64,000 bases of DNA from Ancylostoma caninum (lineage: Eukaryota; Nematoda; Chromadorea; Rhabditida; Ancylostomatidae). The position numbers were made by a program, and so were the translations under genes. Below the pieces are notes generated by a model. That model was not told the origin of the DNA. It saw only the letters and a program-made list of their open reading frames with translations, and ran no database searches. The stretch lies in the NCBI GenBank assembly GCA_037903475.1, contig JBAJFG010000409.1, positions 744,001 through 808,000 on the forward strand. Reading direction: 5' to 3'. Below are positions 35,603 to 47,800 of the stretch, piece after piece (the stretch's first letter is position 1; every line of letters starts with the position of its first letter).

Positions 35603-37175
35603 ATGACTTCTATTCTTTGGATCATTTCTTTGTCTGCATTCATTACCACCGTGTCCACGTGTATCACAACCATGAGCCCAGAAGGTGAATGCGGATCTTG
35701 TCTGTCCTCTGGAAAGCTACCCGATGCTGCGGTAATACCATGCTAATGTTTCCCTCTGATTAAAATGAAGCAACCTACAATAAGGCCTTCTTTGATTCTG
35801 GTCTTCTGATATCATGACGCAGTTTTGAAAATTCAGGAATATTTAACAATTTATACAGTTTTTGATGTGTTTCACGGTTTTTTGTATTTATCCCATGCGA
35901 TTGGGCGCATGCCACGAAGAAACTTGGCTGGCAATAGCTAACTATCATCCCATATCCCCAGTTAGGTAACAGAGATTTGCAGGCGGTGAAATTTTCGGAT
36001 ATTCGGCTCTGAATAAGATATTTATAACAAGACCAGTTGAGAATCAGGAGGATGAAGGCAATTACAGCTCAATTTTCACTGAAATATTACACTTGAATGC
36101 TGTGGGATGTTACGCTTTTATTATCTTACTCTAAAAAATCCATATTTAGCAGAGCCGTAGACCCAATATTGAATTCGATCCATTGAAAATGGTGGTCTAG
36201 CGTAGCCATTATGAGAATGACCGCCAACCAGTGCGACTGACCCCTACATATTAGGCCTAAACATTGTGGTAAGTCCAAGTAGTCCAATCGCAAGAACCGC
36301 AGTCGAGGTAAATAATATGTATATATTTTCCTCAGTCCACCACTATTCATAGGTCCATGAAAATCATTGAAATATAGAGAGCTGTCGTTCAGGAAAGAAA
36401 TAAATAATGATTTTGGTGCGGTTAATTCAACCCCTGAGTTCCATTTCTCTTTCACAAGTAGCCCCATAGTGACCAAGTTTTCTTTCTGGTGTTGACGAAC
36501 CAAAAACCAAATGTGAGCAAACACAATTTGAGCTGAGCAAAACTCAAATAAAATCCTCGTTATCGCCCTCCTGCTCCTTTCCAGGTTCACAGCCGCAGAT
36601 CGCTGTCTTAGAAGTCTGATTAGGGTCTCACCAAATTTCCTTCTTCAAGAACGACCACAGTCACTATTTATCTTAGCAAAGCTTTTTATATGTAGATTTG
36701 TGGTGTAAGAAGGTGATAGTGAACTGTCAGAAGTGGACATGAGCTGTTTTTCGCTAGATAGATACGTTGATCAAGAAGATAGATTATCTGTGTGGTCAGA
36801 GTGAAACTGCGGATAGTGATGTGGATGCCTTCCATCAGGTCGTATGGGCTCTTTTTCCGAGAATCTTTCATCGAGCTCATTTCAACAGAACTACAAAAAT
36901 AAACCCCGCCCAGCTTTGATCCCCTTAGACCACGAAAAAACTCGTTTGCAACGCCTTAAAATGATCAAGTAAATGAGGTTCACTACGTTGTTGTAATCAG
37001 TTTTTCGGGAGTGCTTTCAGATTTAACCACCACTATTCCTTTAACGACTACCACGACAATGACGACAACTACTACGCCAACCACGACAACTACCACAACT
37101 ACTGCCACGACAACTACCACAACAACTACAACCACCGCCACAACAACAAACATGACAGCTCCCCAACGACAATGA
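35603..37175 (+). CDS. secreted threonine-rich mucin-like protein, paralogue 4 (frameshifted end)
   Basis: Exon 1 (35603-35684) encodes MTSILWIISLSAFITTVSTC then ITTMSPE plus one base, with a GTGAAT donor. Exon 2 (37021-37175) follows GTGCTTTCAG in the same phase and gives D-L-T-T-T-I-P-L, then a Thr-rich tract with single Met, Pro and Ala, ending N-M-T-A-P-Q-R-Q and TGA. Total is 78 residues. The last four codons leave the Thr frame at a CCCC run (37161-37164). In the adjacent frame threonine-rich coding continues for another 15 or so codons to a TGA at about 37207. A one-base indel therefore probably truncated this copy. The first leader cysteine of the other copies is Phe here. The secreted mucin-like role is inferred from composition only. 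Confidence 0.6.
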
Positions 37176-38982
37176 CAACGAATGTCACAATTGTGGCAAC
37201 AACTTGAACATTAATCGCTGGTTTCAACCATTCCATGCTAAGACATTCTAAAATACTTGTTTGCTAACTTTGCAGAAGGAACTGAGTTTCGCTATGATTT
37301 CAAGGAAAAAAACTTATATAATATCATTTGCTCGGAATAAATTAAACTCATTAGGGTTTCTACTTCAACTAGAAAGATTTTTTCTACCCTGAAGCAGATA
37401 CGGGTACCAAATGGAGAAACTCCGCAGATCTACACAAACAAACCACACAATTTCTGAGCAGAAAATTTTATTTTCATGACATCAACTACGGAGGGATCAG
37501 AGAACAACCGAATACAGTAAAAAAATCGGTTACACCAGTTATGAAATACACAGTTCCTGCGCTTGAAAAGAATGTGGTCCTTCAATATTTCCGACGAAGG
37601 AGCGGATGCCGGAACGCCAAAGAGAATAAAGCTATAAAAAAAGCTAAGCTAAAGCTAATAAACTTTTGGTTTTGGAGCATTCAAAAATAAGAGGAAAATG
37701 TGCAGCTGAAGAGAGCCGCACGAACATACTGGCCAATCCTAGATATCCTATTTGTATTTTTATTCTTAATTTATGCGCCTACGGTGCTCTAAGTGGGAGC
37801 GAGGACTATAAAACAACGCAAAGACTGGAATTAGCTCAAAGGTTTAGATGAACACACCCACTGAAAGGATAAAAAAGGAGGCTGAAGAAATAAATGGACC
37901 CCAATGAGTCTGAGTTTACTGAGAGAACTCATCCACTGCATAAGCGATTTGAAGCAGAACGTTCAACTAAATGACAACTTTGCTACTCCGACTATGACTT
38001 TCGAAAGTATTGAAAAAGTGTCAAAAATCACATATGGTCAAGCGATGGGCTCAATAACGTACTTTACTTCGACACTGCTGCTTCCTCGCTCTCTCGACTC
38101 TCCCCGTCCAATCCGGTTTCCTTTGCGGCTCTTATCGCTATCATATCACATGTGCGTAGAACTTGTTCTCTTGTACTATCGCTTTTTTTCTGCTGCAAAA
38201 TACGTCATTTGAGGAACATCTTTTGAAGACGAGGTTTTTTCCTGCGGTTTCTTTTCTGCCAAAAAAGGAGATTTTTTTCTCAGTTTGCGTAATATCGTAG
38301 CAGACGTCACAGTTTGCAATCACCTATTTATAACGGTTGTTTCTTGATTTACTTCTCAAAAAATCGAAAAGGGTGGACTACATAAGACCCACACAAAGTG
38401 GCCCTTCCGTCCTGAGAATTTGCGTCTCTTCGGATGAAAGGACTATTCTATGAAACAGAACTGAAACATTCCCTAGGATTTCTATATTTGGAAGGAGTTT
38501 CCAGCAATATCCGGGGAATTTTCGAGATACCTGGGGAAACTGACGTGATTCTTGTTTCGTCAACGCGGTATTCTGGCCTTATCGAACAGTGTAGTTTGGT
38601 CAATAACAACCTGGTAGCAACAAGAGGGTGCACGAGCGGCCTTTTCTCCATGCAGCGAGTGTTTGTCGTGTAATCCTAGAAGCTTAAGTGCCTTATTCTA
38701 CTGCGAAAGGTGTAATCATTTCTGAATATTCATATTTCCCCCCAGTTCATCTCAATTTTAGTGCATTTTCTTCCAGTTTTCCTCAAAAGTAGTCTTTTCA
38801 TTACTCTAGACGTATGATCTCTTGGTATCGCATCATTCTTGTGATGCAGACAACTTAAACAAAGAAATCCTGCGCCTCTTATAACCATCAATTAGTCCCG
38901 CTCTTCTTAGTCTTTAACCTCATTAACCTCGTAATGTCATTGCTGCAATTGTATCCCATTAACTCACCTGAACTTCCTTCAG
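37176..38982. other. intergenic spacer
   Basis: No gene is supported. Open frames on both strands around 38430-38670 have no motif or splice partner. Confidence 0.45.
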
Positions 38983-41094
38983 ATGACTGCTCTAGGACAA
39001 GGCGTGTTGCGCTGGGACGCTGATGGGACGGTGCTCTCCCAGGAGCAAAAGCAGTTCTACGAGAAGAACGGCTACCTACTCATCAGGAACTGTGTGCCCA
39101 GCTATGAGCTGGAACGCTATAAGGATAGATTCAGAGTTAGTGAAGAAGTCCCTCCGTAAACAATTGCTAAATTTATCCATCCATGGATTTTTTCAGGATA
39201 TCTGCCAAGGAAAGCAAGTACCACCGAATATGACTGTGATGCGAGATATAACCATAGCTAAATCGGAATTCGTCAGTGGTGAAAAGGCCATCACTAAGGT
39301 GCAAGACTTCCAGGACGATCCAGTTCTGTTCGACTACTGTCAGTACAAGGGGGTTAGATACTGCTAGCTATTCTTGTTGACAGAGAAGCTCATTTCCTAG
39401 AGCCACTCGAAAATGGTAAATTACAGGTCGTTGACGTTGTTAAGGACCTGATCGGGACGAAAGAATCTAACTTGCTGGCGATGCACACTATGCTGATCAA
39501 CAAGCCCCCAGATAGCGGTAAGCCTATTTTTTTTTGGGGGGGGGGGAGCGAGGGAGGGCAATCTATGTGGTTCATTTGGGCACATTTAATGTAAACTTAA
39601 TCCAGAAAGACGAGAGATAAGAATTACATAAGAATTCTTGGGCCTGGGAATTAAATCCAGAGAGAAGGACGAATGAAGTTTATACAAAACCAAGACCAAT
39701 TACAAGAAATTCCCAAATTTTTACGATATAACGAAATTTCATATGAGTTTTGATGAACTAGAGGACAGAAGTGAGTTTTAGCAGTAAAGGTAATTAAGGT
39801 TTCCTGGATTTTCCAGCGATGTTTTTTTTTCAGGAAAGCTAACCTCCCGCCACCCAATGCACCAGGACCTTCACTATTTCCCGTTCCGACCAGCTGACTT
39901 CATTTGCTGCGCTTGGACCGCAATGGAAAGAATCAACAGAGCGAATGGCTGCTTGGTTGTGGTGCCAGGGACCCACAAGGGAACGCTTCTGCCGCACGAG
40001 TACCCGAAGTGGGAGGTGGGCAAACGTTGGGGCTTTAGGGAGAGGGCAAGGGATGAGTAGTTGTTGTAGGGTGGTGTGAACAAGGCGTACCACGGAATCC
40101 AGGACTACGACCCGTCGATGCCAAGGCTTCATGTTGAAATGGAAGCTGGTGACACAGTGTTCTTCCATCCAATACTGATTCATGGCTCTGGTGCTAACAG
40201 GACTGAAGGTGAGCATTTCTTACTCTATCAAAGTTCAACAATTCTCCGCTTATTTGCTAACAGCAAAGGTCCCTAGAATGTGCCTTTTTACACGAAATAA
40301 GAATTTACGAGAAACATGAACGCACACCTACTCTCTTCTTTGGAATTAGAAGACATTGTTGTCTAGAATGACAGAAAGGCAAAAATTGGCACTTCTATAG
40401 CTTTAGAAGCCTGGAAATCTGCTGGTAAACATAAAACTTGGAAATTCTAGTTGACGAGTGCAAAAAAAGTGTAATGAGACAAAGATGCTTCATCTAAACA
40501 CATGGTATGGCTGAAAATGCAGAAAAATAGCTCTGATTCATTTTGTTTTCAGGATTCCGCAAAGCAATCTCATGTCACTACGCTAATGACGACCTTTGCC
40601 GTTACGTAGATGTCAGGAACTCTTCACAAGAGGTTAAACACATCCCATTCATCAAATTCCTTCCTTTATAAAAGCTATGAATACTAGATTACCATTCAGA
40701 GTTTGTCGCACATTCGCGTTCTCGTTTTGTATCGAAACTTCGTGATAATTTCGAAACAAACAGAAAAATAGACACAAGAACCACATGATTTATACTTTTT
40801 TCGACGTGCACATAGCTTTGAGGGCAACCATCGGAATCGAAAGCCACTCTTATGCTCACACAGTTACCATTCACTGCAACTTATTTCAGGAAATGGCAAA
40901 GGAAATAATCGATATAGCCAAAAAGCGGATGTTGAAGTATTGCGCGGAAGCTGACGACATTCAGATCGACTTTGCGGTGAATCCACTTCGCCTCGTATAT
41001 TACTGCACGTGAATGTTTAAAAGAACTTCTCTTTTTTCAGGACATCTGGCGTGTACGAGCTCGAGCAGTCAACGGAACTCGTTCAAATCTGTGA
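38983..41094 (+). CDS. phyh: phytanoyl-CoA 2-hydroxylase (phytanoyl-CoA dioxygenase), peroxisomal
   Basis: Eight exons join in phase: 38983-39135, 39197-39352, 39427-39517, 39834-40015, 40070-40208, 40553-40632, 40890-40976, 41041-41094, giving 313 residues. The enzyme hydroxylates branched-chain phytanoyl-CoA at carbon 2, using Fe(II), 2-oxoglutarate and O2, in peroxisomal alpha-oxidation. The protein closely follows vertebrate PHYH: the blocks [48 protein letters not shown] and GFRKAISCH are present. Iron ligands are His143, Asp145 and His232; Arg243 binds 2-oxoglutarate. The numbering is shifted 32 from the human protein, so the N-terminal PTS2 presequence is absent. The C-terminus is S-N-L, a possible PTS1-like signal. 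A CCTTCAG acceptor abuts the ATG, consistent with trans-splicing or with an unseen upstream exon. Introns range from 54 to 344 bp. No defects were seen. Confidence 0.93.
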
Positions 41095-42184
41095 TGTCAG
41101 TGCTACGTTTTCTGTGTTCTCACTGTAGCTATGTAAATATTCGCTCCCAATTCATGACATGTAATATTTACAATTTGTTCAATGAATTCTCTCCGAATAC
41201 TACCGTGAAGTTACAGAAGAGCAGGTTATAGAAGAGCAGATTGTACTGTGCCTCCAAATGCACATTTATAATTCACTCATTGGTGAGGACTAAAAAAGTG
41301 CTGCTTCCGCCACAGAAAAGCAGAGGTTCTCGGTTTACGACGGAAATTTGTATTCAATTATATACTGAGACATGGTTAAAAACAACGTAATCGGAAGCAG
41401 CTGACACTTTCAGACAGCACAATTCTACTCTTTCCATTTGCTCCGAAGAAATCAGAAATTTACAGCAGACCGTTCAGTGTGATAAGATTCATAAATGCAT
41501 GGATACCACTCACGATACAAGTATTAAAAAAATGTCTAGGCCTTCAGAAAAGGAGTTGCGGTTAGGGTAATACGCTGCGGAGAGATTTGTTGGAGACGAT
41601 GGGAACGTATGTATTATTCTGCAAAAACCTTTTCCAAGGTAAAAATATGAAATGTCCAGTGAAAATAATCAATCCTACCCACCACTAATGTGGGATATTC
41701 CCATGCTCAGCGTTGAAGCTATGAAGAGCTGCTTTCTCGTTTTAACAAAGAGAAATTGACGCAAAATAATCGACAAAAATATTCCGGAGCTGGCACAACC
41801 CTAAAGTGAGGTGCATCTGATAGAAATATAATTTTGTGTAGCTGAAGCGACGTTTGAGTAAAATTAAAATTGAGCTACTGTGCAGAACGCATGCAGTTTT
41901 CTTGGTATGCTAACTCAGGAATTATAATGAGTTACACGTCTCAGATTTTCGATGCTTTTCATCATACTCTTCCTTTTGAAATAATACACTTTCAAGGCTC
42001 CCAGTCACATTCATTGTAGGAAGCACATGATGGAGACTTCATTTTCAATCCAAACGAATACCTGCACTTAAAACCGTATGTTCTTCCTCAGCATTGACAT
42101 TTGTTGCTCAGAGGTTGAGCTATTTCCTTTTTTCTTGTTTCCTACACCTAAAGTGTCAATGAGAAACTTGCGGGGCTATTTTAG
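41095..42184. other. intergenic spacer downstream of phyh
   Basis: Contains the presumed phyh 3' untranslated region and AT-rich noncoding DNA. Nothing else is recognised. Confidence 0.5.
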
Positions 42185-42650
42185 CGTGTGATACAGTTAT
42201 GAACCATTGCGAGTAACAAACAATTATAGAATGAGTACGACTTGACAGAAGCACCAGAAGCACCTCTTTGCTTCTGACAAGTCGTACATATTCGAGCTTG
42301 TTTTGGGCTGTGGGGCGAAAATCAACACGCCTGAGTCCGTAGGCTCAGATGCATTCTGTGCAGTTCGCGCACCTGATCATACGTACCTTCACACCATCAC
42401 CATACTCGAGATGGTGCGAGTACTTCCACTTGGTGTTTCTTCGCCCCGCACACTGTCTAGTCGCCAAACCATGGCGACCATCGCCCTCCAGGTCGATGAG
42501 ATCAGCGCCAAGCATATGCGTGCTCGCAGCACCGCCACGGATGGTGATGATTTTCTATTCCTCAGTGTTGGAAGGTCATCGCGCGTGCGATCATCACCCC
42601 AAATGTGGCGACGAAATGTGCAGGCAGATGATCTCACCGCCATGAGACTT
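42185..42650. repeat. foldback element, family A copy 2
   Basis: Shares with 34208-34500 the sequences ATACAGTTATGAACCATTGC, TGAGTACGACTTG.CAGAAGC, CTTCTGACAAGTCGTAC and GAGTCCGTAGGCTCAGATGC-ATTCTGTGCAGTTCGCGCAC. The hairpin is shorter and more diverged. The part from about 42400 (GATGAGATCAGCGCC) has open frames in all three forward registers with no motif. Confidence 0.7.
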
Positions 42651-42772
42651 TGCTAAAGGCCCATCTTTCACAATTTCAAAATGGAAATAAGGCCTTTCCA
42701 TAGACACTCTCTACATATCTAATCTATAAAGTCCTTTGATGGTTGCAGAAATGCCACCCACATCAACTTCTC

Positions 42773-44235
42773 TCAATCTCGATCTGAAGATGGAACTATT
42801 CTGGGCCTGCAAAACACTTGAGGGAAGGCGCTGAAACCACCTTGCAGTTCTATAAAAGAGTGAATTATACTTCTGTGTAAACCATTTCCTTTTCTAGGAT
42901 AATGGAGAGCAAATCCGCTCGAACGTGCGCTAGTTGGCCTGAACACCCAATATTTGCTGGCTGACAAATTGAGCTCTTTTCGCATTATGCGGAAGCAGAA
43001 TACTAGATCAGAAAGGATGCGCCTGTACTTAAGGCTTTTCAATCCCAGTGAATTAAGCCTGGTAGGATAGCTAGGCATATCGGTAATTCTGGATACTCGG
43101 TGGCACCTAAAATATAAGAGGCGGGTCAAAGTCTGCTGCAGTTTTTCAAGTTTAGTAACATCCTTTTTCGAGGAGGGATTCCATATCTGCAAGCAGTACT
43201 CTAGTTGGGGTAGTACATAAGCAGAGTATAAACGTGTCAAAATTACCGCATTAGTAATATGAGTATTTCGAAAGATAGAATACAGTGCAGCATACGCCTT
43301 TCTGGTGATATAATCAATATGATCCCAGAATTTGAGGGTGGATTAAACTAGAACGCCCAGATCCTTAGTACAGACAGATTTACTAATTTTAGTCCCATTT
43401 ACAATATACTGAACTTCATCGGAATCACCCAAGTGAAGGACTGAGCACCTACTTAGGTTAATCTGCAGATCCCAGCTAGATGCCATTCTCTCAAGTGATA
43501 GGATAATTGCTGAACGAACTTCGGCAGCATTGCTGCTGTTGTACACACCATAAATTTTGATGTCATCAGCGTACATTCTAATTTTGACATGAGTTGAGGT
43601 CCGCAGCACAGAACGGAGGTCAATAGCATAAATCAGGAAGAGTAGCGATGGGAGAACACCGCCTATGGGAACCCCACTTGTGCAGTTATGGCGTCTAGAA
43701 AACTCACACCCTATTCGGACTGTGAAGGTACGATTGTCCGAGTATGACTTTATCCAACTCAAAAGATTACCACTAATACCTAGGATTTTTAATTTGCCCA
43801 TAAATTAAGCGTGACACACCTCGTCAAAGGCTTTTGAAAGATCTACATATACTACATCAATTGAGTAGCCCTTATTCAATGCTAGGTTCCTATCAAAAAC
43901 GCTGTCATCTAGATTAGAGGCAGTAGATGCACATGGGATGAAATCATGCTGTTCAGGGGGTGTTCGAATTTGAGCAACCAAGACAGGATTCTCTCACGTA
44001 TGGTTTTTTCCATAACCTTGACCGGAGTTGGAGTCAAGCTTATGGAACGAAAATCGGAAGTGGAACGAGCTGCAGGTAGCTTGGGAACTGTCGTAACTAT
44101 AGCTTCCTTCCACAGCTGCGGAACTTGTCTAAGAGTCATAGATATGTTGAAGATGTGACCAAGAGGCTCACAAAGAGGTACTGCGGATTTTTGTAGAAGA
44201 TTTGTGGTGTCTGGTGTCCAAGAGAACTCGTCCAA
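42773..44235 (-). mobile_element. degenerate non-LTR retrotransposon (CR1/Jockey-like LINE), reverse transcriptase region
   Basis: Three minus-strand open segments follow reverse-transcriptase order. 44235-43909 carries the early RT motifs (LWKEAIVTTVPKLPAARSTS then DFRSISLTP). 43801-43343 carries S-G-V-P-I-G-G-V-L-P, the catalytic box Y-A-D-D-I-K-I-Y, and WDLQINLSRCSVLHLG. 43240-42773 carries the C-terminal thumb-like region (YSAYVLPQLEYCLQIWNP). Between them in-frame stops occur, for example near 43803 and 43338, while flanking codons still align (VDLSKAFDEV before 43801). The endonuclease half is missing, so this is a 5'-truncated dead copy. Class assignment to CR1/Jockey is by motif style and not by a search. 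Confidence 0.85.
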
Positions 44236-44813
44236 GTGTCATAGATACGTTTGTGCAAATTTGCCCTTAATAATGCTGCGAAATGCAAACACAGGAAAAT
44301 ATATGCCATTTTCTATGGACGTCATGAAAAACTATCAGAAAATGGCCATAAAGCATAACTTGTAGAATTACCTTTCGTAGAACGTAATTCGTCGCATCCT
44401 TCGTGAGGAGTCAACGACGACAGGCATGCGTTCTCGTAATGCTTGCTCTTCCATTGTTACCGGTTCCCTAAGGTCAAGTACAATCCGAGGAATATTCCGA
44501 AATCAAAGATGAATACAAGCAGCAGTTTCAAAGCGGTGGAGCTGTTTTTTTTTTCTGTAACAGAACAGTAAGACACCCATCCGCTTCCCGTTGTGATTTT
44601 TCACTAAAAGATGGCGGCGAGAATCTGACAGATATCAAAAACGTTGCACTCGAGATCTCCTCTTATTCTTACCTTCTGAAGTTATTGATTCCCTTCACAT
44701 GCTAATTTCTAGCAGCTCCATGCAGGTTTCGTGCGTTAACAATTTTTATGGCCTACTGATAACGAAGACCAACACCCAGTGGGACTCAAGGCTCAATTTC
44801 TGAGCCTGACATC
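44236..44813. other. upstream region of the plus-strand secreted-protein gene
   Basis: No repeat or gene is recognised. It presumably contains the promoter of the gene starting at 44814. Confidence 0.4.
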
Positions 44814-47800
44814 ATGTCTCTTCTATTAGTACTAGTTTTAGGTAAATTCGATAAATTTTATAGCAACATCTACTCCAAAAATAACATTTAATTACTTGGC
44901 TCTTCATTTTGAGCTTCTGCGGTGCTGGGACAGGATCAGCTGGCATGTCGTACCAAACAATTCCAATATTGCCAGACTCTTCTGTCGAGCGGGGTTGGAC
45001 TTAACGATACGATGACTCCGCTTATGTTCAAGGTTATCGATTTTTTGAACTATTCATGATTTCGAAATTGCTCTTCCATAGTGCTCCAATTTTCAGGATT
45101 ACACAGTCTTGTACAATTGGTTCCTGTACAAATGGGGCCTAACGCCAGGAACCACAACTAATATGCTCAATGTTTGCAAGTATGTGACACTTGTAGGAAT
45201 GTCTTCCATCAATCAATAATAGATAGCATTTCTGGATTTCAGCCAATTAGAATTTTTCAACGGATGCATGGCTAGTGATAGAGGATGCTTCGCGGTCCAG
45301 AATCTCATTGGAGCAACCGACCTGAACAATGTAGGTTGAAATGTTAGCATCGAACGAGTACTAGCAGAAATGTGGGGTGGCAACAAGGGTTTGGCCAGAA
45401 GTCATGCAAAAGTCCTTTCCAGCGTTTCCTGGAAAAATACTAATGTCACCACGGTCCAGGTGTCTTTAGAGAAATGGCAGCGTTCGAAAGTGAATCATGC
45501 CAAAAAGGAGCGGATGTCATCACCTGTAACGTTCGATAGAACTTTTGAGTTTACTATTCCGTTTTTTTTTCAAATGGATAGGATTCAGTAAGCTACTAAA
45601 TTGCATTGAATCCATCTAAAATTAAGCAATCCTGGGCCTCTAAACTATAGTATCTATTCAGAGAATTTCTCGAAAGAATTACCCAATACCCAATATATGT
45701 AGCAACCTTCCACTGCGTTAAAGGCCGTAATTTCATCCTGAAAAAAAGTTACTATGGGTAGATGTGCAAATAATGTTTTACCACGTTCTTTAGTCCATCA
45801 CAGTTATACATTTTTGATGGTTGAGATGAAGGAGTCCAGTCGTAGACTTTATTGTCACATTGTACTAGATATCTTAGGCAGTGTGTGTTCGTGACAGTTT
45901 CTGTCCCTAGCCCAAACTTTTTTCCAGCATTTGATTGGTTCACAGCCTTATATCAGATTTACGTGAACGATAGAGTCCAATTAGGATTCTCAGTTCATTT
46001 CGCCGTCGTAGATCTGGGATGTATCCCGGCATTTTTACAGCTGGGCCATGCTTCGGCTCTTGGCACCCACATTCCAGAAGGGCGTGCACATCCAAATACT
46101 AGTAGATGTTAAGCCTTTGAAGAATATCTCAGACCATTTTGCTATTCTAGATCAATATTATTTACTAGTATTCCTGTATACATACTGCTCACTTCAGGCT
46201 TTCGCTATCGATGGAACACTGGCCATGTACCAATTCAACTGTGGACCTGGACTCAATAGTAAGACATTTATCGATTTACCCTCGTCGAAATCTCTCGTTG
46301 AAGCAGCTTTCTCGTCTTCGAGCAAAACAAAGAACAGGCCAAGGCATATGATGGACTTGGTTCGAAGCACTAACATTGTTTTCTTCTCTAGCCTTACTCC
46401 ATGAAGGACTCTCTTGTGCGCAAAATATTGTTAATGGCTACCAGAACTACCTACAGGCTTGTGTGACGACGTACATGTCGTCAATTACCTACGATTCCAA
46501 CCATGGTTGCAAGTGAGTTAATCTCATTCATTCATCCGTTCGTTCAGCCCATTCATTCATTCATTCATTCATTCATTCATTCATTCATTCATTCATTCAT
46601 TCATTCATTCATTCATCCATCCATCCATTCATTCATTCATTCATTCATTCATTCATTCATTCATTCATTCATTCATTCATTCATCCCATTCATTCATTCG
46701 TTCATTCATTCATCCCATTCATTCATCCCATTCATTCATTCATTCATTCATTCATTCATTCATTTATTCATTCATTCATCCCATTCATTCATTCGTTCAT
46801 TCATTCATCCCATTCATTCATCCCATTCATCCCATTCATTCATTCATTCATTCATTCATTCATTCATTCATTCATTCATTCATTCATTCATTCATTCATC
46901 CATTCATTCATTCATTCATTCATTCACCCTTTCATTCATTCATTCATTCATTCATTCATTCATTCAGGTATGTACAGAACCTGATGAATTGCTGGTCATC
47001 TCCGTTCAGCGGCGGTGGCCAAATACCGTCGCCTGACTGCCGTAGGGCAGGAGCTGCCGATATATGGTGGGCATGTGAAGCAAACAGGGTGTTCACGCTG
47101 AATCAGTTCCCCAACTGTGGATACACGTGTGACGGTGAGTGCATCTTGTTCCGTGATGATGGAGAAAACCTCTGCACATATAGTTCGAATTCAGTGCCTA
47201 CGGGGAATTTTGCCTTTAAGCCGAAGTGTGCTCAGGCGTAAAGGAGTGTGTTTGCATCATGATCATAATGGGTTGGGATTTCTGAGAAGCTAACCATGAA
47301 AACCAGTTGTGACTACTCTATGGTGGTTCTCAGTCATTTTTAGTTCTGCTTTCATGCTTTTCATCCTATTTTTTGAAAAAAAAAACTGTCCAACACAATA
47401 TCTGTGGAAATCTCTTTTGCACATGGGCCCAGCTCTACCAAGTGTAAAACTCCTTTCGGTGCCTATGCGATAGAATATGTAGGTAGGTCTAAAATGCACA
47501 TCTAGTCAAAAGTGGCTTGTTAAAATGGTTTTTTATGGATTCGCGGAACTTGTGCTCAAAAAATCGTCACTGCTGAAAACGAGCCGCAAAAGAATTGGAA
47601 CCGTTGATCTAATTAAGTAAGTCAAAGGCATTTTTTTACAAGAGAAGAGCTACCACAGAAGTGCTGGGCTGCATAGAGCTTCAGCTGTATTCTCCATTTG
47701 GCAAGGAATGTTCATGAGTGCTTTGCCTTGACGACAAGTACCACAAGGAAATTTTCGCTTGTCAGAGCTGGGTTCATGTGCAAAAGAGATCTCCATAGAT

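Noticed and set aside
36126..36590. 154-codon minus-strand frame inside the intron of mucin paralogue 4
   Set aside because: Long for chance, but it has no motif, splice partner or repeat relative. Left out pending a protein search.
46503..47036. 177-codon Ser-Phe-Ile-His repeat frame
   Set aside because: It is translation of the ATTC microsatellite intron. The paralogue shows that the exon begins at 46968.
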